From JACKHO01 sp041398745 (GTDB taxonomy: Bacteria > Planctomycetota > Planctomycetia > Planctomycetales > Planctomycetaceae), in NCBI GenBank assembly GCA_041398745.1, contig JAWKUB010000010.1, positions 222,165-286,164 of the forward strand: a stretch of DNA of 64,000 bases, written 5' to 3'. The position numbers and the translations under genes are program-made. The notes under the pieces were generated by a model. It worked only from the letters and a program-made list of their open reading frames with translations, ran no database searches and was not told where the DNA came from. Below, piece by piece: positions 1-8,638 of the stretch (its first letter is position 1; each line of letters starts with the position of its first letter).

Positions 1-2109
1 ATTCTCGTTTACACCTACATGTGTGGCACACTGGTTTACTTCGTCGCGACCGTCTTAATGCTTGGAAATGGCTTAAGCCAGGCGCGCAGCCCGGTTGAAA
101 AGAACCAGGTCCGGACCATTTTTGGGGCCGCCCTCTTCTGCATTGTCCCGCTTGCGTATTCCACCTGGCTGGCATTCACCTCCCCCGCTTACTTTGCATT
201 CGGCGGAGCTCGCATACCAGTCTTTCTTGCAAGCTTGTCGTTCATGCTCGCCTATGGTGTTGGCATTGTTCGGTACAAGTTGATGCTCATCGACCAGGTG
301 TTTAGCCGAAGCGTCTGGTACTACATCGCCAGCGCTGCCACGGCAATCCTGTTCAGCGCCATCATCTCCGCCGGCAGCATGAATGCGCTGCATGGGAACC
401 TGTCCCTGTTTGGTCAGGCCATTCCTATCATTTACGTCCTCATGGTGTCCGTGCTCGTCCTGATTTGGGGTCGTGACACCATCCAACGTCTACTTGACCG
501 CCGATTTTTTCGGGAAAAGTATCGACTGGACAAAGCACTTCAGCGAATGAATAAAGTCGTTTCGAATGTGTTTGAGACAGAGGCCGTAGCGGAAAGCCTG
601 CTCAACTCCTGCTGTGACGTTCTCCGCACTGAACACGCGATGCTATACGTCAGAAAAGGCAGCGGCACGCAATTTCGTCTGCTCGCCTCTCACGGCTACA
701 CCGACGCTCCACTCCAGCTGACCTTCACCGATGAAGCCATCACTCTCATGGTGAATGACGGATTCCTGCAGCGCGTGCCAAGTATCGATTCACCAGCTCA
801 GCAGCTGTTGCGTACGGCACACGCGCAAGTCTTTTATGGAATGGAGCTCGATGGACACCTCACTGGTGTCGTTGCCATCGGCACCAAACCAAACGGGTCG
901 GCATTCACAGCTGAGGACGTGGCGTTTGTTACCGCCATGGGCCGAATGACAGCGATTGCCATGCATTGCGCCCGAGTCCACGAAGAAGTCGGACGCCTGA
1001 GAGATGACCTACAGGTAAAAGTCGAGCAAGTTTCCGACCAGAATCGGCAAATCCACTTGCTGCAAACTGAACTTTCGGCACTATCACGCCCTGCCGTTGC
1101 TCAGGATGTGTCGACAGCGGGCGAGGATCCATTTGACCGTGGCGAAATCAAAGGGAACAGCCCCGCAATCATGCGCGTGTTGGACACTGTGAGGAAAGTG
1201 GCCCAAACCGAATCGACAGTGCTCATCCGAGGCGAAAGCGGAACCGGGAAGGAACTTCTTGCGAGGGCCCTGCACGACAACAGTCCACGGCGTAACGGAC
1301 CGCTGGTCACAGTTCATTGCGCCGCACTCAGTCCGACACTTCTGGAAAGCGAATTGTTTGGACACGTTAGAGGTGCGTTTACTGATGCACGTGAGGACAA
1401 AATTGGCCGCTTCGCTATGGCAAATGGGGGCACCTTGTTCCTTGACGAAATTGGAGACATTTCACCTGACGTGCAAATCAAACTGTTGCGGGTGCTGCAG
1501 GAGCGATCCTTCGAACCAGTTGGCAGCACGCGCTCGCAAACGGTTAACGTACGTCTCATTACGGCGACACACCAGAATCTCGAACGGCTCATTTCGACGA
1601 GCCAGTTTCGGGAGGATTTGTTCTATCGCCTTAACGTCATTAGTATATTGTTGCCGCCTCTCCGTGAACGTCCGGAAGACCTCCTCGAACTTTCACTCCA
1701 TTTCCTCAGGCAGGCATCTGCAAAAACTGGCAAGAACGTGCGTCGCATCGATGAAGCAACTCTCGACTTGCTGACTCAGCACGCCTGGCCGGGTAACATT
1801 CGCGAACTGCAGAACGTCATCGAACGTGCCGTGGTGTTGGCTGAATCTGACCAAATTGAGGTCCACGACTTGCCCGCGGAGATACGGTCCCGCCGTAATG
1901 TCGCGGCAATCCAACCTTCGCCAGCCAAATTGCTCACGGCTCAGCAGGCATTGCGGGTGACAACGCCCCTGCCCGAGGGAGATGACGAACGCGAAACCCT
2001 GCTCCAGGCACTCGAAAGCTGCGGCTTGAATAAGGCAGAGGCAGCGCGGTCACTGGGGATGCCACGCAGTACATTCTTCAGCAAGCTCAAAAAGCACGGT
2101 TTGAACTGA
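1..2109 (+). CDS. Membrane-bound sigma-54-dependent activator with GAF domain, 5' partial
   Basis: Bacterial enhancer-binding protein that should activate RNA polymerase holding sigma-54. The frame is open to base 1, so the true start lies outside the window; the first ATG inside is at 19. Counting from that ATG (696 aa): four or five hydrophobic segments to about residue 150, a GAF-like region about 165-325, a short coiled coil, then a complete AAA+ domain. Walker A is GESGTGKE at 405-412, the sigma-54 contact loop GAFTDA at about 452, followed by Walker B FLDEIGD and the FYRLNV motif. A Fis-type helix-turn-helix closes the protein (NKAEAARSLGMPRSTFF). There is no receiver domain, so the signal probably enters through the membrane part or GAF domain. 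The AAA+ core is beyond doubt; the ligand and target genes are unknown. Confidence 0.93.
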   Translation: MLVYTYMCGTLVYFVATVLMLGNGLSQARSPVEKNQVRTIFGAALFCIVPLAYSTWLAFTSPAYFAFGGARIPVFLASLSFMLAYGVGIVRYKLMLIDQVFSRSVWYYIASAATAILFSAIISAGSMNALHGNLSLFGQAIPIIYVLMVSVLVLIWGRDTIQRLLDRRFFREKYRLDKALQRMNKVVSNVFETEAVAESLLNSCCDVLRTEHAMLYVRKGSGTQFRLLASHGYTDAPLQLTFTDEAITLMVNDGFLQRVPSIDSPAQQLLRTAHAQVFYGMELDGHLTGVVAIGTKPNGSAFTAEDVAFVTAMGRMTAIAMHCARVHEEVGRLRDDLQVKVEQVSDQNRQIHLLQTELSALSRPAVAQDVSTAGEDPFDRGEIKGNSPAIMRVLDTVRKVAQTESTVLIRGESGTGKELLARALHDNSPRRNGPLVTVHCAALSPTLLESELFGHVRGAFTDAREDKIGRFAMANGGTLFLDEIGDISPDVQIKLLRVLQERSFEPVGSTRSQTVNVRLITATHQNLERLISTSQFREDLFYRLNVISILLPPLRERPEDLLELSLHFLRQASAKTGKNVRRIDEATLDLLTQHAWPGNIRELQNVIERAVVLAESDQIEVHDLPAEIRSRRNVAAIQPSPAKLLTAQQALRVTTPLPEGDDERETLLQALESCGLNKAEAARSLGMPRSTFFSKLKKHGLN

Positions 2110-2289
2110 TGGCCGCGTGACTTTCTCTGCACGTCGCATCAAGAAATGTTTTTTTGTTTTCAGGTGCCAAATTCGCACTTTCCAGTGCGTAGTCATTGCA
2201 ACGGCTGCTGATTTTGACATCCTTTCAGCATACGGCTTGTAGAGAACCGCGGGTTCTTCAGCCTTTTGCGTTGATGGGAGTAAATTCGA

Positions 2290-2994
2290 ATGGCGGAAGG
2301 TCTCGATCTGCCGCAGTTGCATAGTCTTCTGCGACAGTTGCATGGAGTGCAGGATGAACTGGCCAGTGGCCCCCGGCAAATCAAGATTCGGGAGAAGCGA
2401 ATCGCAGCGGCGGAGCAATTGGTTGTCGAACGTTCGCGGGATTTGACGCAAACACGAGCCGACGCCGACTCGAAGAACCTTGACCTCAAAACCAAAGAGC
2501 AGGATCTCCACAAACTGCGGGGCAAACTGAACGCGGCAGCTACGAACCGCGAGTACGAAATTCTGCAGGGCCAAATCGAGGCCGACACTGTCGCTAAAAG
2601 CGTGCTCGAAGATGAAATCATAGAATTCCTCGAACGAGCCGAACTCATTCAGCAGGAAATTGCCCAAGCAAAGGAGGCGGTGGTTCAACTCAAGGAGCAA
2701 CTGCAAAAATTCACCGCTGAGTTCGAAGCCAAGTTACCGGGACTTGAGTCACGGAAGGCTGAGTTGGAAAAGCAACTCGCCGAGGCTGAGAAGCCGCTGC
2801 CCGGAAATATCAAAGACCATTATCAGCGCATCCGAGTTGCACACGGTGCTGACGCGCTCGCCTGTGCCGATACGGGTAGTTGCTCCGAATGTTTTGTGAC
2901 TATCACCACTCAAAACAAGGTGCTGTTGAACAGCGGCAACGCGCTGCTTTGCCCGTCATGCGGGCGGCTACTGTACGTGACAGGCAAGAAGTAG
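2290..2994 (+). CDS. Coiled-coil protein with C-terminal zinc ribbon (zf-RING_7/DUF164 type)
   Basis: 234 aa. About 180 residues of charged heptad-rich sequence form a long helical hairpin, followed by a C4 zinc ribbon with cysteines at 198, 201, 221 and 224 (CSEC...CPSCG). This layout matches the DUF164/zf-RING_7 family, which has a nucleic-acid-binding-like ribbon but no settled function. A GGGAG ribosome site at 2276-2280 supports the ATG at 2290. It has its own intergenic leader of about 180 bases after the sigma-54 activator and is followed closely by a small membrane protein gene, with which it may be co-transcribed. Family assignment is good; role unknown. Confidence 0.85.
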   Translation: MAEGLDLPQLHSLLRQLHGVQDELASGPRQIKIREKRIAAAEQLVVERSRDLTQTRADADSKNLDLKTKEQDLHKLRGKLNAAATNREYEILQGQIEADTVAKSVLEDEIIEFLERAELIQQEIAQAKEAVVQLKEQLQKFTAEFEAKLPGLESRKAELEKQLAEAEKPLPGNIKDHYQRIRVAHGADALACADTGSCSECFVTITTQNKVLLNSGNALLCPSCGRLLYVTGKK

Positions 2995-3037
2995 CGACAG
3001 TATTTGTGCGATTGTTGAATCAGGGGGAGTGATTGCA

Positions 3038-3832
3038 ATGGCCGGAACTCATCTGCAATCGTCACGAATTACCGACACGGTGGAAATCCTGTCTCGACGT
3101 ATTCGCGAGCGGTTTCCCGAAGCGGGGCTCAACAAGGTATGCGGCCACCTCCTGGAGTTCGCCCGAGAAGCGCAGAAAACATCGCACGACATTTCTCGCC
3201 CCATGTATGGCGTGCGCATTATTTCCGGGCTACTCGTGTTTCTGTTTGCAGCAGTGTTTGCCTGGTGCTTCGCACATGTTCGCATGCCGCAACAGCAATT
3301 GTTGGCCAACGAACTCGTCCAGGTTATCGAAGCTGGTTTTAACGCGATTCTGCTGACCGGGCTGACGCTCTTCTTCTTCGGTTCGCTCGAAACACGTGTC
3401 AAACGCGGACGTGCCCTAAGAGCCTTGCACGAGTTGCGATCGCTCGCGCACGTCATCGACATGCATCAACTCACGAAAGACCCCGAACGTGTGCTCTCAC
3501 CGGGCCGGGAAACTGAGTCATCACCCAAAAGTACCATGACCAGCTTCCAGCTCAATCGGTATCTCGACTACTGCAGTGAGATGCTGGCGCTTGTCGGGAA
3601 AATTGGTGCTTTGTATGTCGATGAGTTCACCGACACCGAGGCAGTCGAGGCGGTGAATGATCTCGAATCGCTCACCACGGGCTTCTCACGGAAAATCTGG
3701 CAGAAAATCAACATTCTGCAACTGGCCGATGAACGGCAGTGGCATACTCCCACTCCAGTTGCGAAGTCGACGGACAAGGTTGTGGAATCGTCCGAAGTTC
3801 CACCACCGCAGCCTCCTGTGACCGATGCTTAA
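3038..3832 (+). CDS. Two-TM membrane protein of unknown function
   Basis: 264 aa. I do not recognise a family. Visible features are a soluble N-terminal part with helical character, two hydrophobic segments at about residues 61-80 and 100-117, and a mainly helical, charged cytoplasmic-type C-terminal half ending in a proline-rich tail. A GTG at 3029 is in frame, but the strong purine run GGGGGAG at 3023-3029 sits about 8 bases before the ATG at 3038, so that start is preferred. It follows the zinc-ribbon gene by 43 bases on the same strand. Coding status is supported by the long frame, the ribosome site and typical codon use. Confidence 0.75.
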   Translation: MAGTHLQSSRITDTVEILSRRIRERFPEAGLNKVCGHLLEFAREAQKTSHDISRPMYGVRIISGLLVFLFAAVFAWCFAHVRMPQQQLLANELVQVIEAGFNAILLTGLTLFFFGSLETRVKRGRALRALHELRSLAHVIDMHQLTKDPERVLSPGRETESSPKSTMTSFQLNRYLDYCSEMLALVGKIGALYVDEFTDTEAVEAVNDLESLTTGFSRKIWQKINILQLADERQWHTPTPVAKSTDKVVESSEVPPPQPPVTDA

Positions 3833-3970
3833 CTCCCTCGGACTTCTCCAACTGGGAAGACTGTCACGAGACGCAGTGGTGGAAGAGGGCCAGATTTCAA
3901 CAAAAAATGCGGAAACCTGCTCGCCTCCGCTGGAATTCGGTAGAATAATAGACCCAATTCGCGATCCAGA

Positions 3971-4756
3971 TTGATCGCCCCACCTCACAGTTTGAGGAGC
4001 AGAGCCATTTCCAGCCGCCCACTCTCTCCCCGTATTCTCACCGCCATTCCGGTTTACAACGAAGAACGTCACGTTCTCGATGTACTCAACACAGTGCGCG
4101 AATGGTGTGATGACATTCTGGTCGTGGATGATGGGTCATCCGACGGGACACCGCTGCTGTTGCAGGAAATGGTCGGCATTAGTGTCATTCGCCACAATCC
4201 CAACCAGGGTTACGGTGGCGCACTCCGCTCGGCGTTTCAGTTTGCCATCGAACACGACTACGACGTCCTCGTCACCATCGACTGCGATGGTCAACATCAG
4301 CCACAGTTCATTCCGGAAATGGCCGCGGCCGTGTATCCGCCCGGCGAGCGGCCCTATGACATTGTCTCCGGCAGCCGCTATTTGAAAGCGTTTGATGGCA
4401 ACAGCCTTCCGCCAGAAGAACGCCGCTCAATCAACATGCACGTGAATCGTCGACTGGAGAGTTGTTACGGGCTAACGCTCACCGACTCCTTCTGCGGCTT
4501 CAAAGCGTACCGCATCGAAGCTCTGAAGAAGTTTGAAATCACGGAACTCGGTTACGCATTGCCGCTGCAACTGTGGGTGCAGGCTGTGCGCCATCGCATG
4601 CGGATTCGGGAATTCGCCGTGCCACTCATCTACACCGATGAAGAACGCTCCTTCGGGGAAAGCCTCGATGTCGCAGCCACGCGTCTGGCCTACTATGAAG
4701 AAGTGCTCAAACGCGAAATGGAACTGCAGAACGCACCGTGCGGATCGAATCGCTGA
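3971..4756 (+). CDS. Family 2 glycosyltransferase (dolichyl-phosphate mannose synthase-like)
   Basis: 261 aa, inverting GT-A fold glycosyltransferase that moves a sugar from a nucleotide donor to a lipid or glycan acceptor. Seen: the GT2 opening TAIPVYNEE, the donor-binding VVDDGSSDGT, the aspartate motif IDCDGQHQP and the SGSRY segment. No membrane helix follows, so it is the soluble DPM1-like type. The only plausible start is the TTG at 3971: an in-frame stop lies at 3941-3943, and the next internal ATG would remove the GT2 motifs. Its 3' end runs into a dispersed hairpin repeat and it converges on the downstream glycosylase gene. Acceptor unknown. Confidence 0.88.
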   Translation: MIAPPHSLRSRAISSRPLSPRILTAIPVYNEERHVLDVLNTVREWCDDILVVDDGSSDGTPLLLQEMVGISVIRHNPNQGYGGALRSAFQFAIEHDYDVLVTIDCDGQHQPQFIPEMAAAVYPPGERPYDIVSGSRYLKAFDGNSLPPEERRSINMHVNRRLESCYGLTLTDSFCGFKAYRIEALKKFEITELGYALPLQLWVQAVRHRMRIREFAVPLIYTDEERSFGESLDVAATRLAYYEEVLKREMELQNAPCGSNR

Positions 4757-4775
4757 GCGTCTTTCTTCAGCAGCC

Positions 4776-4857
4776 CGTTTCAGAACCTGGTGGCACAGAC
4801 ATTCCTGTCTGTGAATTCACAGGACCAAACTCATAGTCGGTGAGGTTCAGAAACCGC
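4776..4857. repeat. Dispersed hairpin repeat, family 1, long form A
   Basis: The core GGTGGCACAGACATTCCTG begins at 4789 and holds a perfect 8-bp stem CACAGACA/TGTCTGTG around a TTCC loop. The element is wider than the core: GTTTCAGAACCT on the left and AGGTTCAGAAAC on the right are near-inverted copies, giving about 80 bases with inverted ends. It lies between two converging genes and overlaps the extreme 3' end of the glycosylase gene, so it could act in transcription termination or be a REP/MITE-like element. Confidence 0.8.
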
Positions 4858-5370
4858 CTCTGCGACGACTCGCCAGTGCTCCACCTTTTCCTCAAACGTC
4901 CGCGCCGCATGAGCCGGACTTGTTGAGGGCAGCCGGTGAGTTGGCAACTCCAAATGTGTTGACGAGCGCAGGGGCCGCACGTACTTGCGAAACGCCTGTT
5001 CCGCCTTGCCCCCGTTAAAGAAAATGGTGTGAATGCGAGGATGCTGTTTCAGAAACGTGGGGAAGTCATTCGGGACAATGCTCGCTTCCACAATTTCCGT
5101 ATCCAAACTCCCCGGCCGCTCGCACGACTGCAACACATCCCACAACGCGACTTTCTGCTGTCGTAAGAGACTCAGTCGACGCGCGTATGGATCATCACGC
5201 GGGATGCCAAACAGCTCTTCCATAATGGGCCAGAATGCATTCCGCGGATGCGCATAATACTCCTGCGCCGCCAACGACCGCCGCCCCGGCATCGACCCCA
5301 ACACCAACACTCGCGCATCACGCGAGGCACTTGGCGGAAAACTTCGGGCGTAGTCGTTCGTCTCGCTCAT
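4831..5370 (-). CDS. DNA-deoxyinosine (hypoxanthine-DNA) glycosylase, UDG superfamily
   Basis: 179 aa. Base-excision repair enzyme expected to remove hypoxanthine (deaminated adenine) from DNA. The N-terminal block VLVLGSMPGRRSL followed by QEYYAHPRNAFWPI is characteristic of the family 6 uracil-DNA glycosylase-like hypoxanthine glycosylases; a second conserved stretch IHTIFFNGGKAEQAF and the LPSTSPA motif near residue 147 are also present. Length fits the family. The start ATG at 5370 is the first in frame before the conserved block. It converges on the glycosyltransferase upstream in the map. Assignment rests on motif recognition. Confidence 0.82.
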   Translation of the reverse strand: MSETNDYARSFPPSASRDARVLVLGSMPGRRSLAAQEYYAHPRNAFWPIMEELFGIPRDDPYARRLSLLRQQKVALWDVLQSCERPGSLDTEIVEASIVPNDFPTFLKQHPRIHTIFFNGGKAEQAFRKYVRPLRSSTHLELPTHRLPSTSPAHAARTFEEKVEHWRVVAEAVSEPHRL

Positions 5371-5613
5371 GTACCTCGGTGATCACCCTCGTGTGCTTGT
5401 GTGCCACTCCTGACTTGCTCAGCAGTGCGTTTCTCTTGTGGATCGGTTTCACTCAGGTTAGCTGAGGGTATGCTGTTGTGGAATGAGCGAAGAGACTTTA
5501 CGCGATGGGAACGGTGAGAAACTCCCCGAGGCTGCCGATCATTTCCCGCGATTCTCGCTACCAATGCGTAATACCCGGTATGCTGATTGTTCCTCAATCA
5601 TACCGCTACGTCC

Positions 5614-6666
5614 ATGAAATATGACTCACCTGGCTCGCGTCTGATTACAGTTGGTGTTTGGGCCTTTCTGTTTGTCACCATTGGAACATTGAGCGTTCGC
5701 TGGATTCAGGCGGCCCGCATTCAAGCACAGCGGTCTCAGGACGCTAATCATCTCAAACAGCTTGGTCTTGCTCTGCATAACTACCACGACAGCTTCGACA
5801 CGTTTCCGCCCGGTGGAGTATTCCGAGATGATGAAACTTCTCAGTGGGGCTGGACGACTTCGATTATGCCGTACCTGGACTCTGCACCGTTCTATCACTT
5901 TGTCGACGGTGATTATTCTTGGAACCATCCTGTCAATCGCGATTTGTATCTGTTGCGAGTCCCATACTATTCGATTTCAGCGGTCCCGGCACAAACTGCT
6001 GAAGGATTTCCGGTGAGCTATCACCCGGCAAATCCACGCGTCATGTACCGCAATTCTTCGGTAACCCTGAACGACATGACAGCCGGGACAAGTCACACAT
6101 GGCTGCTGCAAACGTCCTTGCATGAGCCCCGCCCGTGGGGAGATGCCTGCAACTGGCAAGAGTTACCTGACACCGCCAAAAAGCGACTTCAACAGAACAC
6201 CGATGCAGTTTGGCCTGACCTCCAAATTCTGCTCGCTGACGGCAGTGTGAGAAGTTTCACGGAAAGCGCCGATGAGCAAATCTGGTCGCAACTCCGCGAG
6301 TCGTTAACACAAGTAGCCGATGAACAGCGACTACAATCTCCGGACCACTACAAGCTCGATTCGCCAGGAACGCCAGTGTATCGATTCGAATCCCTGAATC
6401 TGCGCGAGGAGACTGAGACCGAGCTGTACGCATCGATCCCGATTGGTCCCAATAGCGAACAGATTTCAGCACGCTTTCGATCCAGCGAGAGGATTACGCG
6501 CAGGCCCACGACTGGTGGTTCGGCAAGCCATGAGGAACTGCAGAAACTGTCGAAAGCATATCCGAACATCAAAGTGCTGAACGGCTACTGCGATGTGACG
6601 CTTGAAGAACTCATCAAGCTCTTCCCTAAGCTGGAGTACCGGAACGGCCAGCCGGTTATTCGCTAG
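5614..6666 (+). CDS. DUF1559-like protein with N-terminal membrane anchor
   Basis: 350 aa from the ATG at 5614; a TTG at 5587 would add nine residues. DUF1559 proteins are planctomycete pseudopilin-like proteins. The diagnostic region is NHLKQLGLALHNYHDSFDTFPPGG, read here in two parts (NHLKQLGLALHNYHD then SFDTFPPGG), and LLADGSVRSF corresponds to the C-terminal DG motif. The N terminus differs from most relatives: a hydrophobic helix at about residues 12-28 but no GFTLIELLVV prepilin peptidase site, so it is probably a plain membrane-anchored variant. The last 100 residues leave the family and end in a segment on ordering and rank (EELIKLFPKLEYRNG). No partner gene is adjacent. Confidence 0.8.
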   Translation: MKYDSPGSRLITVGVWAFLFVTIGTLSVRWIQAARIQAQRSQDANHLKQLGLALHNYHDSFDTFPPGGVFRDDETSQWGWTTSIMPYLDSAPFYHFVDGDYSWNHPVNRDLYLLRVPYYSISAVPAQTAEGFPVSYHPANPRVMYRNSSVTLNDMTAGTSHTWLLQTSLHEPRPWGDACNWQELPDTAKKRLQQNTDAVWPDLQILLADGSVRSFTESADEQIWSQLRESLTQVADEQRLQSPDHYKLDSPGTPVYRFESLNLREETETELYASIPIGPNSEQISARFRSSERITRRPTTGGSASHEELQKLSKAYPNIKVLNGYCDVTLEELIKLFPKLEYRNGQPVIR

Positions 6667-7029
6667 ACCTGCAGGCAAGTCATCACGAATTTTTCGAGGC
6701 AGTTTCAATGCCTTCATGACAACAATCTATGTGCAGGAAAAACACAGACACGAATGTCTGTGCCACCTGTCGTTTTTCCGTGGATGGGATACTACAGAAA
6801 CTGCTGGAAAAGCCAGCAAGTGGCAGCCACACCCCGCCGACCAGGGGAGAGGTGTTCTTTTTTTGAGCATCGAAAATCCTGTTAGTGGTCACAGTTGACA
6901 CACATGTCGAGTTCGAGTACCTTTTCGTCACCCAATTGGTATTAACAAAGTGACATCCGGAGTCACTTCCACGTAGATCTGCTCGACAGATGCAGAAGGC
7001 TTTCCAATCCAAACTGAAAAGGTATTCTC
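6667..7029. other. Intergenic region with one hairpin repeat
   Basis: 363 bases between the DUF1559-like gene and the small secreted protein gene. The left part (about 6697-6767) is a family 1 repeat. The remaining 260 bases hold no frame I would call a gene; they must include the promoter of the gene at 7030, but I could not pick a convincing -35/-10 pair. Confidence 0.6.
6697..6767. repeat. Dispersed hairpin repeat, family 1, form A, inverted
   Basis: Reverse orientation relative to the copy at 4776. The core at 6743-6762 is CACAGACA/TGTCTGTG with loop CGAA instead of GGAA, so the stem is perfectly kept while the loop varies. The distal part contains AGGCAGTTTCA, the reverse complement of the TGAAACTGCCT that ends the copy near 25750, confirming the long form of the element. 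Confidence 0.75.
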
Positions 7030-7485
7030 ATGAATTTACAAACAACGACTGCCCTCGCCGCGCTTGCGATTCAACTTTTGCTCACAGGAAGTGCCAATGC
7101 AGAATCTGTGAAATTGCCCAAGTTTGTTCGAATCAAGTCGCAGCACACGCAGAAATACATGCGTACAGACAGCGACAAATGGATCTATGCAGACGCATCG
7201 TCGGAAGGGGCAATCATCTTCGAAACGATCCGCGACGGCGGGAATTACTACTTCAAGGTCAAGGGTACAGGAGTGTACCTCTCCTACCGCGACTCAACGG
7301 GTGCAGTAAAACTGTACGACAGCGGCGACGATGCCAGCTACGAAATCAAGGGTGGTAGCACGATGACCATTAGAAATGTCTACCACGACCAGTACATGTG
7401 GGTGGATGGAAAAGCTCCATACATCACCGGTGCGGGCGCTGGAAAAGGTGATGAAAAGCGCTGGATTTTCGAGGAAGTGAAGTAG
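7030..7485 (+). CDS. Small secreted protein, possible fascin-like beta-trefoil
   Basis: 151 aa with a signal peptide (residues 1 to about 24, ending GSANA before ESVK). The mature part has short repeating units of the kind KYMRTDSDKWIYA, YLSYRDSTGAVKLYDSG and QYMWVDGKAPYITG, each with a hydrophobic/aromatic start followed by a polar turn. This spacing resembles actin-crosslinking/fascin-like or ricin-like beta-trefoil domains, which often bind sugars. The fold guess is inference only. It stands alone and is followed by a terminator-like hairpin at 7541-7582. Confidence 0.72.
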   Translation: MNLQTTTALAALAIQLLLTGSANAESVKLPKFVRIKSQHTQKYMRTDSDKWIYADASSEGAIIFETIRDGGNYYFKVKGTGVYLSYRDSTGAVKLYDSGDDASYEIKGGSTMTIRNVYHDQYMWVDGKAPYITGAGAGKGDEKRWIFEEVK

Positions 7486-7540
7486 AATGCTACTTTTGCC
7501 ATTTTGCCGTCGCTCTGGCAGTATGGCCTCAGGAATGCAT

Positions 7541-7582
7541 TGCCCCGGCAGTTGCGCCCCCATCGGGTCTGCTGCCGGGGCA
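7541..7582 (+). terminator. Terminator-like hairpin
   Basis: A perfect 11-bp stem TGCCCCGGCAG (7541-7551) pairs with CTGCCGGGGCA (7572-7582) across a 20-base loop, 56 bases after the stop of the small secreted protein gene. No clear T-run follows, so it may be a rho-independent terminator of weak type or an mRNA-stabilising structure. Confidence 0.5.
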
Positions 7583-7693
7583 GTTCCATTAGGTCATGAC
7601 CTGATGATTTGATATTCGCAAGATGTCGCGTGGCATTGCTGAGGATTCTGCGATTTTCGGCGGCATGCTTGCATTGCTGTGCAGTTTAGGTAG

Positions 7694-7712
7694 GTCAGGC
7701 TTTCCACCTGAC
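7694..7712. repeat. Short palindromic element
   Basis: GTCAGG and CCTGAC form a 6-bp stem with a 7-base loop CTTTCCA. It resembles the short palindromes scattered in planctomycete intergenic DNA, but only one copy is seen here, so its repeat status is not shown by this window. Confidence 0.35.
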
Positions 7713-7810
7713 GGGACATGAGCGCAGGTCTCCAATCATTGCACACTGGTGCCTTGTGGAACGAGTCCATCGCAAATGTCGTCGTGCACAGCATGACCTA
7801 CGAAATGGCT

Positions 7811-7840
7811 GAATTCGCAGACAGGAATGTCTATGCCACC
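7811..7840. repeat. Dispersed hairpin repeat, family 1, short inverted copy
   Basis: GAATTCGCAGACAGGAATGT continuing to CTATGCCACC. It is the family 1 core in reverse orientation with two substitutions (a G for A and an A for G) that weaken the stem, so this copy is diverged. Confidence 0.7.
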
Positions 7841-8020
7841 CGACGTCTTCCGATGGACTTGCTCCTACTTGTGCCTAACCCGGATTATTCATGAGGTAGA
7901 TTTGTGGTGTGAGGTGTTGGGGGAGGTGGGGTATTGTTTGTGTGATGCCGGATCGGCCTCCGCCCCATTGATTGGCTGATTGACGGACGGGTTCGTGGCG
8001 GCGAGGACGGGGCGAGGACG

Positions 8021-8517
8021 TCAGCGGCGCTGGAGGGTTTGGAGAACGGCCTTCCAAGTGGGTAAGTCGGGCCAGGCGGAACTCAGCCGGATCAACACGC
8101 GGCGGCAACTGACCGTCACCTCGGCGGCGACTTTGATCATGCGTTGACGCCATGTGGCCGGTTGAGCCTGGCGAAGTTTCCTGAGCGAACTCCAAGTGGA
8201 ATGCAGGGAAGAGTGCGCAGTTGCTGCGGAGGATGCTTCAGGAAGTGTGCGTCGCAACCGAATGATGAGATGCAATGCCACGGCATGCAGCGATGGTCAC
8301 TCAAACGTTCACCGCACAAGTCAATCTTCAACTCCTTGTTGCGGTTCTCACTTTCGCCACGTTGCACGTATTCATCATAGGCGCCTTGAGGGAGGATCAG
8401 GGCACCAGGTCGATTGGTGACGACGACGCGACGATTGATCCCCGCCGTATGGCATTCAGCCTTGATTACGACAGCCGCCCCCCGGAATTCTCGACAACCA
8501 GCGATTTTTTCGGATGA
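8021..8517 (-). pseudogene. IS1380-family transposase remnant (C-terminal part)
   Basis: Only the last third of a transposase is left, in two frames. The first part, about 8517 down to 8280, reads RRVVVTNRPGALILPQGAYD then a stretch containing RGESENRNKELKIDL and GERLSDHRC, the conserved end of the IS1380 DDE domain including the YxxRGxxEN...KELK signature. Near 8275-8280 the frame changes, and the second part continues with ALHLIIRLRRTLPEA and ATWRQRMIKVAAEV to a stop at 8021. The N-terminal two thirds and any terminal inverted repeats are not visible. An old, inactive insertion. Family call rests on the signature motif and ordered agreement across the frameshift. Confidence 0.78.
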
Positions 8518-8638
8518 AACTTGATCCGCTCCGACCACACACCCTGTCAACTCATCACGGCCTCCGTGTCTGCGAGAAAGTGCTGTTGTTTCAAACACTT
8601 AAACACAACACGAGGCCAATTCTATTCAAACCCATGAA

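Larger units (their letters stand above)
7486..8020. other. Gene-poor region with three hairpin elements
   Basis: 535 bases between the small secreted protein and the transposase remnant. It contains the terminator-like hairpin at 7541-7582, a short palindrome GTCAGG/CCTGAC at 7694-7712 and a family 1 repeat copy at 7811-7840. Short frames here lack ribosome sites and recognisable products. Confidence 0.6.

Noticed and set aside
7594..7794. Minus-strand 66-residue frame downstream of the small secreted protein
   Set aside because: It overlaps a short palindrome and has no ribosome site or recognisable product.
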